The translations under genes were made by a program, and so were the position numbers. From assembly GCF_004193775.1 (NCBI RefSeq), contig NC_041004.1, forward strand, positions 34,124,411 to 34,188,410: DNA of 64,000 bases, given 5' to 3'. The DNA comes from Glycine soja (taxonomy: Eukaryota; Streptophyta; Magnoliopsida; Fabales; Fabaceae). Below the pieces are notes generated by a model. It did not search any database. It was not told where the DNA came from and saw only the letters and a list, made by a program, of their open reading frames with translations. Below are positions 36,125 to 48,022 of this stretch, in pieces. Numbering within the stretch: position 1 is the first letter of the stretch; each line of letters starts with the position of its first letter.

Positions 36125-37156
36125 TGAATTTAAAGCTTTGATATTTTCATCTTTTCTATTGTTTTCAATAACTACTCTCACTTCTAATGTCTTAAACGTT
36201 AAGAATATTTATAATATATGTTTGGGATTGACACAACGGCTTGAACAACTCCAAGTATAAAGACCAAGGTTTGTTTGTATTATTGTGTATTGTTTGTTTC
36301 ATTCACTATGTATTGATAGTCAGATCTCGACTTGGATCACGAATCAGGCATTGTTAGCATTTAGACATACTAGCCTTTTTTTTAAAAAAATTTGATTACT
36401 TGTTTGTTATTTTCCATGTTTTGCATTTTGTAGTGATCAAAATGTTGTTTTAATTAGGGTACTTAATTAATGTCTTTAAAACCCTTTGAATGTTCCAAAC
36501 AGTCATGCAATGACTTTGAGTTTCTACTGCCTTTGATGCATATCTGATATAGAAAAGAAGCTAAGCAATTTCAATGACATAGTATGTTGGCCTTATCATT
36601 TGCATAACATTCTTCCTGCTGTAGTATAATTGTACAATAATACCAATTGGGTTTTATACTGTTATGTGGGTGAAAACAACTGAAATGAGAAGTTTCCTCT
36701 TCTGCAAAATCAAAAAAATTGTAAATTCTGAATATAAGACAGGTGGAAGTGTATAGAAGACAAATATAATTTTTTTGCACTTCTTTAGTCTTAACATTGT
36801 AGAAAATCATAGAGACCATTTTTTGCCATGGAACAACACATTGTAACGTTTAGTAATATATGAAAATACAATTCTCCCATACTTACTATAGGTTTTAGTT
36901 GCAGAAGCAGCCTAGACGATGGGAGCATCATGTACCTTTATACTTCATATACAATAGTCAATATTTCTAAGGAATGAAGCCCCAAAGAAGTATCATAAGT
37001 TCATAATTTTTTTTTCAAAACATGAAAGGAGTAGATTCTGATTGGGGACAGAAGAAACAAATGTAAAATGTTGAGGTTTAGTGATTTCAAGAATGGAAGT
37101 GAATGAAACTTAAAATATTGTAAAATATTTACAATCCATGTTGAGGTTTAGTGATT
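36125..37156. other. CACTA interior without a recognised gene
   Basis: AT-rich DNA between two captured fragments. It may be intron or flank picked up with them. No convincing reading frame. Confidence 0.5.
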
Positions 37157-37387
37157 TCAAAACTCACCAGTTGTTGTTGTGTCTAACACCTTCATTGCTA
37201 TTCTTATGTTATTTGAGAGAACTCCTTTGTAAACCTGTCCAAATTGATCCGAACTAACTAGGCTTGAAGCACTAAAGCTTCTTGTGGCCTCAATAAGTTG
37301 TGTATATAAAATTCTAGGGTACTTGAGCTCTTTTGTTTCCTCATCTTCATCCTCAAAATCCCCTTTGCTAACTATTGTGTATTGCAT
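37157..37387 (-). pseudogene. captured fragment of an LRR receptor-like kinase
   Basis: The 76-residue minus-strand frame reads the juxtamembrane and first kinase subdomains: ELKYPRILYTQLIEATRSFS, then SDQFGQVYKGVL (glycine loop, with the first glycine changed to aspartate) and IRIAMKVLDT (holding the ATP-binding lysine). It stops being homologous after TTGEF. This matches the LRR receptor-like Ser/Thr kinase pattern (YPRISYQQLIEAT...VYKGVL...IAVKVLD). It is antisense to the transposase gene and much too short to work, so it is best read as an exon fragment carried by the CACTA element. Confidence 0.75.
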
Positions 37388-38345
37388 TCTTTCTTTTTGA
37401 CCTTTTTATTATGGGGAACCCCACCATGCACAAACACAACAAGGGGTTGTCAAATAGTAACACAACAAGTGGCTCCCAGTTTGCCCACAAGTGACTCATC
37501 TTTAACCAAATTGACTAACATTCGTTAGCATGCAAATAGAATTTGATTACAGAACAATAATAAACCAGTCACTAACTACACAAATTCATCATCCCATCAC
37601 TCATTTGGTGCATTAGATTGAGACTTTCTCCTTTTCTGCAATAGCATGAAATAAGTTAAACGTGCCATCACATATTCTATTGCTCGTTCAATTCCAATTC
37701 TAATTCAAATATTTAATTTGTAGGCAGTATTTGTGTTCTTGTTTGCATCATCATCATGACATTCGTTGTTGAAGATTATAGTGATCATCATCACAGGTAC
37801 CAAAGTTTTTTTAGAAACTTTTGATGCTAATTATTGTTACCAATGCTTTTCAATGTTGTTGTCTGTGATTAATGACTAGTGCTTTGTATACAAGTTTTGT
37901 TCATCATCAGTGAATCTTAGATTCCCGTTTGATATTGAATACAATGATTCTTGCAGACAGTTTGTATTAATCATTGTATTGAATCTTGAATTGTCCGTTT
38001 GGACAGTTTGGGAAGAGTCATTTTTTATGGTAGATTCATGCGTTAAGGTTAAGATGATTTTGTTGAATTTGATGAAATTTCGGTACAATGCATTTCTAGT
38101 TGTTCTTTGAGTGCATACTTGATTGTCAGGAAATTAATCTCATCGCTTTCATGTCGTGTACTTGGAGATCAATGCAAAATGCTGCCGAAATTTTGTCAAA
38201 TTTAACAAAAGAGACTTAACCTTGACATTTGCATCTACCATAAAAATATGTCTTCTTGAATGGGATAGGGCCACAACTTTAATAAAAAAAAATGAGATTT
38301 TCATGCATCGAATAACTTTGTGAGTATCAAGGAGTTATTATTTAG
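37388..38345. other. CACTA interior, probable 5' region of the transposase gene
   Basis: No gene is recognised. It lies directly upstream of the transposase start, so promoter and leader of tnp2 are expected here. The motif gtttggacagtttggga occurs at 37997-38013. Confidence 0.4.
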
Positions 38346-40290
38346 ATGGATCGAAGTTGGATGAACGAAAGTCACATGAGCCCTGCATATGAGGAAGGCA
38401 TGGAAGAGTTCTTGCAATTTACTTCTAAAAGAAGTTGACCGGATGAGGACGAAAAATATTTGTGTCCTTGTATAAATTGTTTGAACAGGAAAAGACAAAT
38501 ACTGGACGACAGACGAGAGCATCTGTTATGTGATGGGATTAAGAAGAATTATACCATGTGGATATGGTATGGTGAATTGACAGACATGCAGAGTGGGTCC
38601 TAATCTGAATTGTTTGATGCAAAAATGGGAGATCGCTTAGATGATATGATTGGTGACCTTGGACAAGAGTCTTTTCAGCAAGCACATGCCCTTATGTATG
38701 ATACATTGCAAACTGATTCAAAGAAGCCTTTATATCCGGGGTGCAAGAATTTCTTGATGTTGTTGTCAGTAGTGTTAAGTCTAGTTAATGTGAAGGCCAG
38801 ATATGGGTGGAGTGACAAAAGCTTTAGTTCACTGCTTCAAGTAATGCATAATATGCTTTCAGAGAAAAACAGGTTGCCAAAAAGTTACTATCCGGCCAAG
38901 AAGATACCATGTCTGATGGGTATGAAGTATCAAAAGATTTATGCTTGCCCTAATGATTGTACACTGTACAGACATGAGTTTCAAGAAATGCACAAATGCC
39001 CTAGGTGTGGGGTATCATGGTACAAAGTGAAGGATGATGACGAGTGTAGTAGTGACGAAAACTCAAAGAAGGCCCCCTAACGAAAGTGTTGTGGTATCTT
39101 CCCATCATTCCAAGGTTTAAGAGTATGTTTGCTAATGGAGACGATGCAAAAGACCTTACATGGCTTGCAAATGGGAGAAACTGCGATGGAATGCTTCATC
39201 ATCTGGCTAATTCCTCCCAGTGGAAGAAGATTGATCGTTTGTATCCAGATTTCGGCAAAGAGGCAAGAAATCTTAGGCTTGGACTAGTCATTGATGGAAT
39301 GAATCCATATGGCAGTTTAAGCACTCAACACAGTTCATGACCAGTTTTGCTAGTAATTTACAATTTGCTTCCTTGGTTGTGCATGAAGCGAAAATACATG
39401 ATATTGTCTATGATGATATTGGGCATAAGACAGCCAGGAAATGACATCGATGTTTATCTCAGTCCCTTGATTGAAGACTTGAAAAAGTTGTGGGACGAGG
39501 GGATTTTAGTGTTTGATGGGTTTTGAAATGAGACTTTCCATTTGTGTGCAATGCTTTTTTGTACCATTAATGAATTTCCAGCATATGGGAATTTGAGCGG
39601 GTACAATGTTAAGGGCCATCGTGCATGCCTCATCTGTGAAGAACACATAAGCTACATACAACTGAAACATAGTAAAAAAAAACAATATACACTAGGCATC
39701 AACGATTTCTGAAACCTCATCACCCTTACTAGCGATTGAAAAAAGCATTTAATGGAAGTCAAGAGCATGAAAGTGCGTCGATACTGTTAACTGGTGACCA
39801 GGTCTTTCAACGGGTTCAAGACCTGAATTCAATATTTGGAAAGACCCAAAAGAAGGAAAAAAATAAGACTTGCATATGGAAAAAAAAGGTCAATTTTGTT
39901 TGATCTTCCTTACTGGTCTGATCTAGATGTTAGACATTGCATTGATGTTATGCATGTAGAGAAAAATGTATGTGATAGTGTCATTGGGATGCTCCTTAAC
40001 ATTCAATGCAAGATGAAAGATGGTTTGAATACTAGTCAAGATCTAGCAGAGATGGGTATACGAGTGCAGTTACATCTAATGTCTGATGGTAAAAAATATA
40101 CTTGCCTCTAGCTTGTCATACTTTGTCAAGAAAGGAGAGGATGAGTTTTTGTCAGTGTCTACGCCGTGTCAAAGTCCCACAAGGATACTCTTCAAATATT
40201 AAGAGCCTTGTGCAGTTGAAAGATCTTAATTTGGTAAGCTTAAAGTCTCACGATTGCCACGCCTTGACGCAACAATTGTTAGTTGTGGCC
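38346..40290 (+). pseudogene. CACTA Tnp2-type transposase, N-terminal half
   Basis: From ATG 38346 the transposase-associated domain is readable (DRSWMNESHMSPAYEEGMEE, then CPCINCLNRKR, HLLCDGI, YTMWIWYGE), with a stop at 38442 and another at 38601. Then come the Tnp2 core pieces: YPGCKNFLMLLSVVLSLVNV and KYQKIYACPNDCTLYRHEF with CPRCG (38610-39080); WYLPIIPRFKSMF and NCDGMLHH (39086-39340); a degraded segment (39350-39830); FDLPYWSDLDVRHCIDVMHV (39836-40111); and SHDCHALTQQLL just before 40290. Several frameshifts occur. The protein would have bound CACTA ends and cut them. The gene is broken at 40290 by the Athila-like element and resumes at 48520. Confidence 0.9.
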
Positions 40291-40512
40291 TGATAATTGA
40301 TATGCTTACATAATTTGAATATTTAAATCACATACCAATTATATAATTTTCCTCTCTTTTATTGTTTCTTTTGTGTTAGAATATTAGGAATTTAGCTTCT
40401 TCTGAGTTTTTGTCCAATAGATGCTAAAGTTAGCTAATTTACAGTGTTTCAGAGTGTATTTTTTGTAAAATTACACAGTAGGAGGTCTGGAAGAGGGTTG
40501 AAGAACGGGAGC

Positions 40513-43427
40513 TGTAACATCCCATTTTTCGTAAATAAATTAATAAGGTTTTTTTAGTTAAAAAATATATTTTTAGAAAAATGTTGAGATTTTTAGAATA
40601 AAATAAATAAGGAGAAATAATATTATTAATTAAAATAATGGTTTAAGGAAAAAAGAAGGAAATATATTTGATTTATTCATTTGATAGGAAATAAAATAGA
40701 GTATTTGTTTATAAAATAATAAACAAAAAAATAGAGTAAATAATAAGTTGTGAGTAGCCTAACTATAAATAAAGGCATCTTAGGTGAGTTTTCATACTAA
40801 CGATACACTCTATGCCTCCTCTTCCTCTCAATTTCGTTTTCCCTTCTCCCAAAATCCTATTTTTTCCCGCATACCACCAAACCTGCCTCAGAAAAATGAC
40901 GCTCTCGGACTCATTCACCATTGGATCGTCGTGAAATTTGAGCACCAAGTTCAAAACTCATTTCCTAACATTCTCACCATTGGGAATTACAAAAACATGT
41001 TGTAGTTGAGAGAAATACTCATTGCATCATAGCTTTTTCTTTTCTCACAGAAACTCAAAATTGTCTCAGTAAAACTACGATCCTAGATTTTTTTAACCGT
41101 TGGATTGTCGTGAAATTTTGATATGTGGTTAGAGACTTGATTCTGCACATCTTAACCGTTGCGATTTGCACAATAATGTCTCTGTAGGGAGAAATACTCA
41201 TCGCACGTAGATAGTGGAATGAAGACTTCAACCTCTTCTCCTTCTCTCTAATGCTTGGAAACCCTATAAGAGCAATCAGAGGAAAAGCTTGAGGAATCTC
41301 AGGAAACCACTAGAGATGTTGCTATCGCTGTAACAATACACACATGAATCCGCTTAGAGGTAAGGAATGAGTTTATCGCAATTGGGGTTAGAATGAACAT
41401 GTGTAGGGATCCTTAGAGAATTAAATTGGGTTTATTTTGGGATGTTTGCTGAATTTTTCCTTTATGATTATTAATACAATATTGATGTCCTAATGTGAAT
41501 TGGTTGATAAAATTGAGTTCTCTTGGTGTTTTCATTTTTCATACCTATGATTTTGATTAATTGATTTTGATATAATTGTGCGAAATTATTTGAGGGATTT
41601 TACTTCCCATGTTGTGATAAACCTTTTGTATAAATTTTTATATTGAGATTACGAAATTGTGATTCAAATCGTGAGTATGTGATAAATTGAACCTGTGATG
41701 AAAGGTGAAATACATGTGTATTAAGATGTGCGTATTGAGTTGTGAGCTATGAATTGTGTAATCACACAATTATAAGACCCTTTAAGGGTGACGAGTATTG
41801 TGATGAGATCCACTGTGAGAATCCGACAAGTTTAATTACAAGCGTGACAAGTTAAAATGATTTTGAAAACAATTGAGTAGCTGTGTGTATTGCATAGTTC
41901 ATAGGTAAAGTGTATATGATTCATGAGGTGTGATAACATGCTACTATGGGATTATACCATTGTGATTGAGACTGAATATATGTGATAAATTGAGTATGTA
42001 TTGACTCGTAATATATATGTGCATTGAGATGTTGTAGGCATTGAGTTGTGAGCTATGAATTGTACAATCACACGACTATAGAAGAGTTAATGCTAAAACC
42101 CTTTAAGGACGACGCGTATTGTGATGAGAACCACTGTGGGGACCTGACGAGTTTAATCACAAGCGCGGCAAGATAAAACTATTTTGTGAACAATTGAGGA
42201 GTCGTGTGTTTTGTACAATTCATATATAGAGTCTATGTGCTAAAATATTTTCTGGGTTGGAGCTGAATCAGGAGGGAGAGGCCCTGAAGGACCCTTCGGA
42301 GTGTAGGCCTTGGGGGTAAATACACTCGGTTTGAGTGCTCCTTTAAGCTTGTGCCGATGCCACATGGTTGGAGAATTCTCGCAAAACAACGTGACCCTGA
42401 CTGGTCTCCCTATGATTTTACCTAGTGAAAGTGACTTGACTTACTAGTGTGTGGTTTGTCTTGTCATGTACTCCTAGGCACCCGACGAGGTATTTCACTG
42501 ACGTGGTACCACATTGCATATAGGATTGAGTCTTAGTGTATGTGTTGCATAACACTTGTGTATTGATCGATATTGATTGACTTGGTGATATTGTGTTTTG
42601 ATCCTTGAGTACGTGAATGTTGTGAAAATGAATGAGATGTGTTGTGTTGTGATGTGATGTTGGGCGACAAAGTGGTGAAATGATGTGAGCTATGTTGCAT
42701 AATGCTTATGTATTTATTGATATTGATTGACTTGGTGATATTGTGTTTTGATTCTTGAGTAAGTGAATGTTGTGAAAATAAATGAGACGTGTTGTGTTGT
42801 GATGTGATGTTGGGCGACAAAGTGGTGAAATGATGTGAGCTATGTTGCATAACGCTTGTGTATTGATCGATATTGATTGACTTGATGATATTGCGTTTTG
42901 ATCCTTGAGTACGTGAATGTTGTAAAAATGAATGAGGCGTATTGTGTTGTGATGTGATGTTGGGCGACAAAGTGATGAAATGACATGAGCTATGTTTAAG
43001 TAAGTTTTATTTTGTTTATATGATATTTATATCTACATGTTGTCTTGTTTCTCTTCATTAGTTAGGAATGTGATAACTCACTTCTCGTGTGTTGTTCGTG
43101 TTTGGATCCTGTGATGATCTCGAACTTTGTGTTCGTGGAAGCAAATGACTAAGTGAATTGCTTTAAGGAACCTCGTGCTGAAGAACGTCAGGACACAATG
43201 CTCTGATAGGATGTGACATTGGGGCATGAGTTTTGTTTAATTACATGATGTTTTGAGCAAAAAAAAAATGTTTCTGACAAGTTTATCAGGTAATAATGAA
43301 GTGAATGTGAGTCTTTTACCCTTTTGAAAATATTTTATTTAAATGTTTTTTAAGAACTTTTAATTAATTATGATTTCTTATTTCTTTTATTATTAGTACA
43401 TATATGTGTGGGGTAGAGGGCGTCACA
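40513..43427 (+). mobile_element. solo LTR, 2915 bp, with target duplication GGAGC
   Basis: It begins TGTAACATCCC and ends GGCGTCACA, flanked by the perfect duplication GGAGC (40508-40512 and 43428-43432). Joining the flanks reproduces the uninterrupted sequence seen in the 3' LTR near 48240, which proves insertion into the Athila-like LTR. It is the same family as 12272-14527, with a TATAAATA box at 40764-40771. It is longer than the other copy partly because of a 150-bp triplication and a duplication of about 300 bp near 41730-42200. Confidence 0.95.
42543..42992. repeat. 150-bp tandem triplication inside the solo LTR
   Basis: Units start at 42543, 42693 and 42843, each beginning tgttgcataa and ending in gatgtgagcta or a close variant. 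The related solo LTR at 12272-14527 has only one such segment, so the expansion happened in this copy or its lineage. Confidence 0.9.
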
Positions 43428-43776
43428 GGAGCAGCACGCTCAGCACGTCAACAACCGCTCAGCGCGAGGAGCCAACTTGGAGGCTAGGCATAGCCCGAAT
43501 CTGGCGGCTTAGTGCGCATTTGTGCCTTAGCCTGCACCTTGCGGCTTAGCGCACGGTCAATGTCAAAAAACATGATTGTGTTGTGTTTTAAAGGAAAAAG
43601 AAGGGAAAAATCAGGGAGTTCTTTTGGGGGACCAAAATAAGAAGTTAGGGCACAAGAGAAGAGGGAGAACCCATTCACTTGGGGAACCTTTCCTCCATTT
43701 TCTTCCACACCTATTGTTTTCTTTTCGTATTAGTAAGCCTCTTATGACAATGAGAGGCTAAATCACCCATTGTTGG

Positions 43777-44283
43777 TAGGCATGGCAACAAGGTCCAAAT
43801 TCATGGGGCCCGCCCCGATTTTGACAAGGAAAACCCGAGTTGACTGGGATTGGAGTCGGGTTTTCCCTGATAGGCAAAGTCAGGTTCGGGGTCGGGGATG
43901 AGATTATTAATACCCGCCCCAAACCCGCCCCACTAATAATTAATTTTAAAAAAATATCATTACATATATATAACACATTAAAACATGAAACTATTAGATT
44001 GAATTTTATGCTATTGTTGGATTGGATTTTATGTTGTCATGTACAATCTAAAAATATGTTATAGTTGTTATTTAAAATTATATTTTTCATTTTATGAAAA
44101 ATTATATTTTTTTAATAAAATTTTATAAATATGTCGGGGGCGGGGCGGGGAAAAGCCGACCCCGTCGGGGACGGGGATGGGGTAAATATACACCCCCGTT
44201 GGGTTTTGGGAGCGGGGGCGGGGAGGGAAATGGGGAGTCGGGTAAGCAAAACCCGACCTCGACCCGCCTTGTTGCCATGCCTA
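43777..44283. mobile_element. hAT-type MITE, 507 bp, with target duplication ATTGTTGG
   Basis: The ends TAGGCATGGCAACAAGG and CCTTGTTGCCATGCCTA are perfect 17-bp inverted repeats. The 8-bp duplication ATTGTTGG (43769-43776 and 44284-44291) is the size hAT transposases make. The subterminal regions are GC-rich (gggtcgggg type) around an AT-rich core, giving a strong fold-back. It has no coding capacity. Confidence 0.95.
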
Positions 44284-44985
44284 ATTGTTGGGAGCTCAAC
44301 AACCAAACACTCTTGATGTAATGACTCTAAATATCTCTTTAATGTTATTTTGATATTATTGTCTCTTTTATGTGCTTAATATCATGTTTATGGCTTGATC
44401 ATTTATGCTTATGTAGTGTTATAGGGTTTATGCATTGGAAAATGTTTATCTCCTAAGAACTTGAAAAGAGCATCTAGGTAATCCATGTCAGTGGTATTAT
44501 TTTGCCTTATTTATGCATCTTTATTCTTAAAGCAAATTATTTGATATAGCTTTTAAGGAATTAGAGTGAAATTAGGTAACTTAGGCTCTTTCACATGAGG
44601 GATCATGGTTAGGGTATGTTAGTGGATGAAGGTAATAATCGAAATAAAGTTAAATAGTGAAAAACCCTTAATGTTGCATCAAGAGTAGTTTTGGTAGGCT
44701 GAGTCTCAACATGCTCCGTAATTCTACTTCAACCGACAACTCACCCCCTGAGTGTTTGTATTCTATCTCTTTAATGTGCTCTGCTTAAGTATCTTCATTT
44801 ATGTCAAATTTTATATTCCATATCCTTATTTTTCTAATATTAAATTTAGTTCATTGATTGCTTAAAATTGGACATATACAAACTCTGAGTACAATCAAAG
44901 TCCCTATGGACTCGACACTTGGTCTTACCGTTTTAAATTACTACTTGGACAAATTGGTGCACTTGCCAATCGGTTAACAAGTTTT

Positions 44986-45003
44986 TGGCGCCGTTGTTGG
45001 GGA
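44986..45003 (+). other. primer binding site, tRNA-Asp type
   Basis: TGGCGCCGTTGTTGGGGA lies six bases past the 5' LTR. It matches the Athila-group primer site TGGCGCCGTTGCCGGGGA with two transitions. Confidence 0.85.
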
Positions 45004-45148
45004 CTTTGTTTTTTGTACTTGGTTGTTGCATATTCCAATTTTAAAGCAATTAGTTTTATCTTTTAAATTTTTATTTTTTATTTTTTCAAAAAAAAAATTT
45101 CTTGTGAGTCTATGCTTACAGGGTTGAACCTCCAAAGAACTTGATCCA

Positions 45149-45648
45149 TGGGAGACATTTTAAAGATGGAAGATCTTTTTAAGAGGTGAACTCAGTATCT
45201 TGATAGCACACGATCAAGGGCCAATCATCCACCACCGGTAAATTGTGATTTTTGTAGAGGAGAGCATTGCAATGACAACGGTTATCTCTATTCCCTAAAA
45301 AATTCTTGGTGGAAACAGGAGTTACACCCTTACAATCAATATGAAGAAGAAAGAACTCTTAATCTTGAGAGTGTGTTCACGGAATTCACGGCATACCACG
45401 CTAGCTCTACAACCAATCAAAACTCAATGCAAAACGAGGACATTCGTGTTGGCACGAGCTACTCCATGGAAAATTATCAGTGGGAGAAAGAGTTACAACC
45501 CTACAATCAATATGAAGAAGAAAGAAGTTCTAATATGGATAATTTGTTAATGCAATTCAAGGAAACAACTGAATCTACTCAACGGGCATTTAAAAGTCTA
45601 GAAATTGAAGTTGGTAAGCTAGCGGAAGAAGTGGCTAAAACTTTGTAG
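45149..45648 (+). pseudogene. gag remnant of the Athila-like element
   Basis: Starts near ATG 45149 with GDILKMEDLFKR and a stop, then a CDFCRGEHCNDNGY segment resembling a gag zinc-binding region, then a repeated peptide YNQYEEER (about 180 bases apart) and a C-terminal coiled-coil-like stretch ESTQRAFKSLEIEVGKLAEE as in Athila/Calypso gag. Frame changes and stops make it non-functional. Confidence 0.65.
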
Positions 45649-48022
45649 AGGTTGAAGCTCATGAGGAAAGCCTTGTAGAAGAGCATGATTCAAGAGAAAA
45701 AGATGAAGAAAAAAAATGAGGAGAAAGCAAAACAATGGGAGAAGTTCTCACAAGTAGAAATTCAACAAGAAAGTATTCTCCGAGTCAATATCCCTCCTCA
45801 CCAATTGATTGGCAAGGAAGAAAGGCATGAAGAATGTGATAAATCTTAAAGTGCCATTTTCTCCTTGATCACCAACACTTCCCTTGCAATGATATGGAAG
45901 GCATTTTAGGGATACATGATTTTCATGGAGTCTCTAGCTAATAAGCAAAAATGCAAGGAAAATGTGTTCTATGGGACCTTCCTGCCACCTTGAACGCATT
46001 TGGCCTTCAAGCTAGTGATGTTAAAGAAGCGCTTACTGGGAGGCAACCCAAGATTTCTACCCTTTTCTTCTCTTTCTCTATGAGTTATTTAATAATTGTG
46101 TTAGTTGGTTTATGTGTCGATGTTTGTTGATGTGTTGATGTTAGGTTGATTTTGGTTATGCCTATGACTTTGTGAATATTTGCGTTAGTTAATTTGAGTA
46201 CAAATGTTTTTTTTTGTTGTTTGCTATCTAATTATGCTATGCACTCAGCAGACATGTGTGCGCTTAGCACGCATGGGCAACTGGCTAAGCCAGCATGTCG
46301 CGCTAAGCCTAAAAATGTCTTTGTTTTGTAATATCTCAAATTGGGCTAAGCACGCAAACACATGCCAAGCGAGTCATGAATTTTGCAGGAAATTTCCTTC
46401 TGTAAAACTCGCTAAGCCCCTTGTAGCGCGCTAAGCCCAATAATATCTCTGGAGTTGCAATTTAATTGTTTGTGCTTAGTGCACAAGTTCATGCTTAGCC
46501 AAAAAAAAAAAATTTAAAAATTAAAAAAAGAATTCAAAATTTATTGTACTTTTATTTTGGTATGTCTCTTGCACAACAAGGTTAACGCGCACTTACAAGC
46601 TAAGCCACCATGCATTTATTTTTTTATTTTTTTTTGTGAAGCACCAAGCGCGCACCTATGCACTTAATGCACCACTCCTTCCTGTCTTCAGTTCTTTTTT
46701 ACTTTTCAAATTTGAATTCCCTATTATGTCTAATTTTGCATGAAAGATGTGATGATACATTTTGGTTAACTCTGATAGTTAACACATTTTGAGGCATGTT
46801 TGATTGAATTGATTGCATGATTGAGACATTGCTTACTAGTGATTAATGTTGTGAAATTTCCGATTTTTGAGTGAACACGCGTTATTGTTGAGTGATGGTT
46901 TTGTGAATTAAATGCGTGTGAGTGAGTTGGTTAGCTTGCATGACAGGAAATTATGGATGAAAAACTAAATGCTTCACATTATCGTGTGAGTTGTGTGCAC
47001 CTTAATTGCCAGAGAACGACTTATTTCATTTTCTCAATTTTGCATGATTCTTGAACTGCTTGAGCGTGTATATGTTGTGGATATGACCAAGGCCTTGTTG
47101 TTTATTTTAATTTCAGCCACTTAGCCAAACAGCTACCCTATGTTAATGAATGATTGAATCCCCTTCACCCTATTTAGCCTAAATGTGAATGAATGTGTCA
47201 CTGAACCCTGAGCTAAATGCAAATGTTATCTTTGTACACCCTATCTTAGGCAATAGGAGAGCATTGTTATGGATCAAGACAAATTTGTTCCAAATTTGGG
47301 GGAGTGTTTTGGGTAAATTATGTTCCAGGGATATGAGTAAAAGACACATAGAGAATCAGAACTACATTCTTTTGTAGTACCTATCATCGTAAAAAAAATG
47401 GAAATATGAGCTGAAAGCAAACACATACCAAAAAAAAAAAAACCCTTTGTGTGCTATTAATTGTGGTATGTCAATAAAGGTTGGGAGGTCAAAGAAAAAG
47501 TGGTTCTTTAAGTAGACAGGGAATGAGTGAATGCTCTCCTAGAACCTAAGTGTTTGAATCTAAGAAAAAGCATGATTTTCTTGTTAACTCGACCACGTTA
47601 GAAGCTTAATAAAGTTCTTAGTGATCCATATCGTGTGTGTGTGTGATTTCATTGAATAAGATGATGTGCAAAGTTGGGGATTATAAATTCAGTCGACTTA
47701 AATGAAATACACATAACTGAAACACTTGTGTGCTTGAGAGAAACACTAGCCTTGTGAGGAGTGAAGCATAGTTGATCTTTCTTTGATACATGTCGTACTT
47801 GCTAACCTACTTCAATCTCTGAGTGCATTTTTTGCATGATTCCATCATGAAAACCATGGCAAGTGTGAACTTAAGGGTTGGAAGCTGAAATTGTTTGAAA
47901 AGTATGCAATTATCTTAGTTGTTGTGATTGGTTACATCCTGAACATTGACATTGATATAACCTAGTGTAGTATTAGTTCATTTTTGCTTGAGGACAAGCA
48001 AAGCTTTAAATTTAGGGGAGTT
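45649..48022. other. non-coding 3' internal region of the Athila-like element
   Basis: No pol or env-like frame is seen. The motif gcgcttactgggaggcaaccc at about 46030-46050 is typical of the region after pol in Athila-group elements, so a deletion joined the gag end to the 3' untranslated part. It ends at the polypurine stretch before 48023. Confidence 0.65.

Larger units (their letters stand above)
40291..44979 (+). repeat. 5' LTR of the Athila-like element (with two nested insertions)
   Basis: About 1254 bp once the solo LTR and MITE with their duplications are discounted. Both outer parts (40291-40512 and 44750-44979) match the 3' LTR closely. The middle part has no counterpart in the 3' LTR, which is internally deleted. 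Confidence 0.85.

Noticed and set aside
42533..42970. 145-residue minus-strand frame with internal repeats
   Set aside because: The repeats are the 150-bp tandem units of a solo LTR (150 is divisible by three, so the frame stays open). Not a gene.
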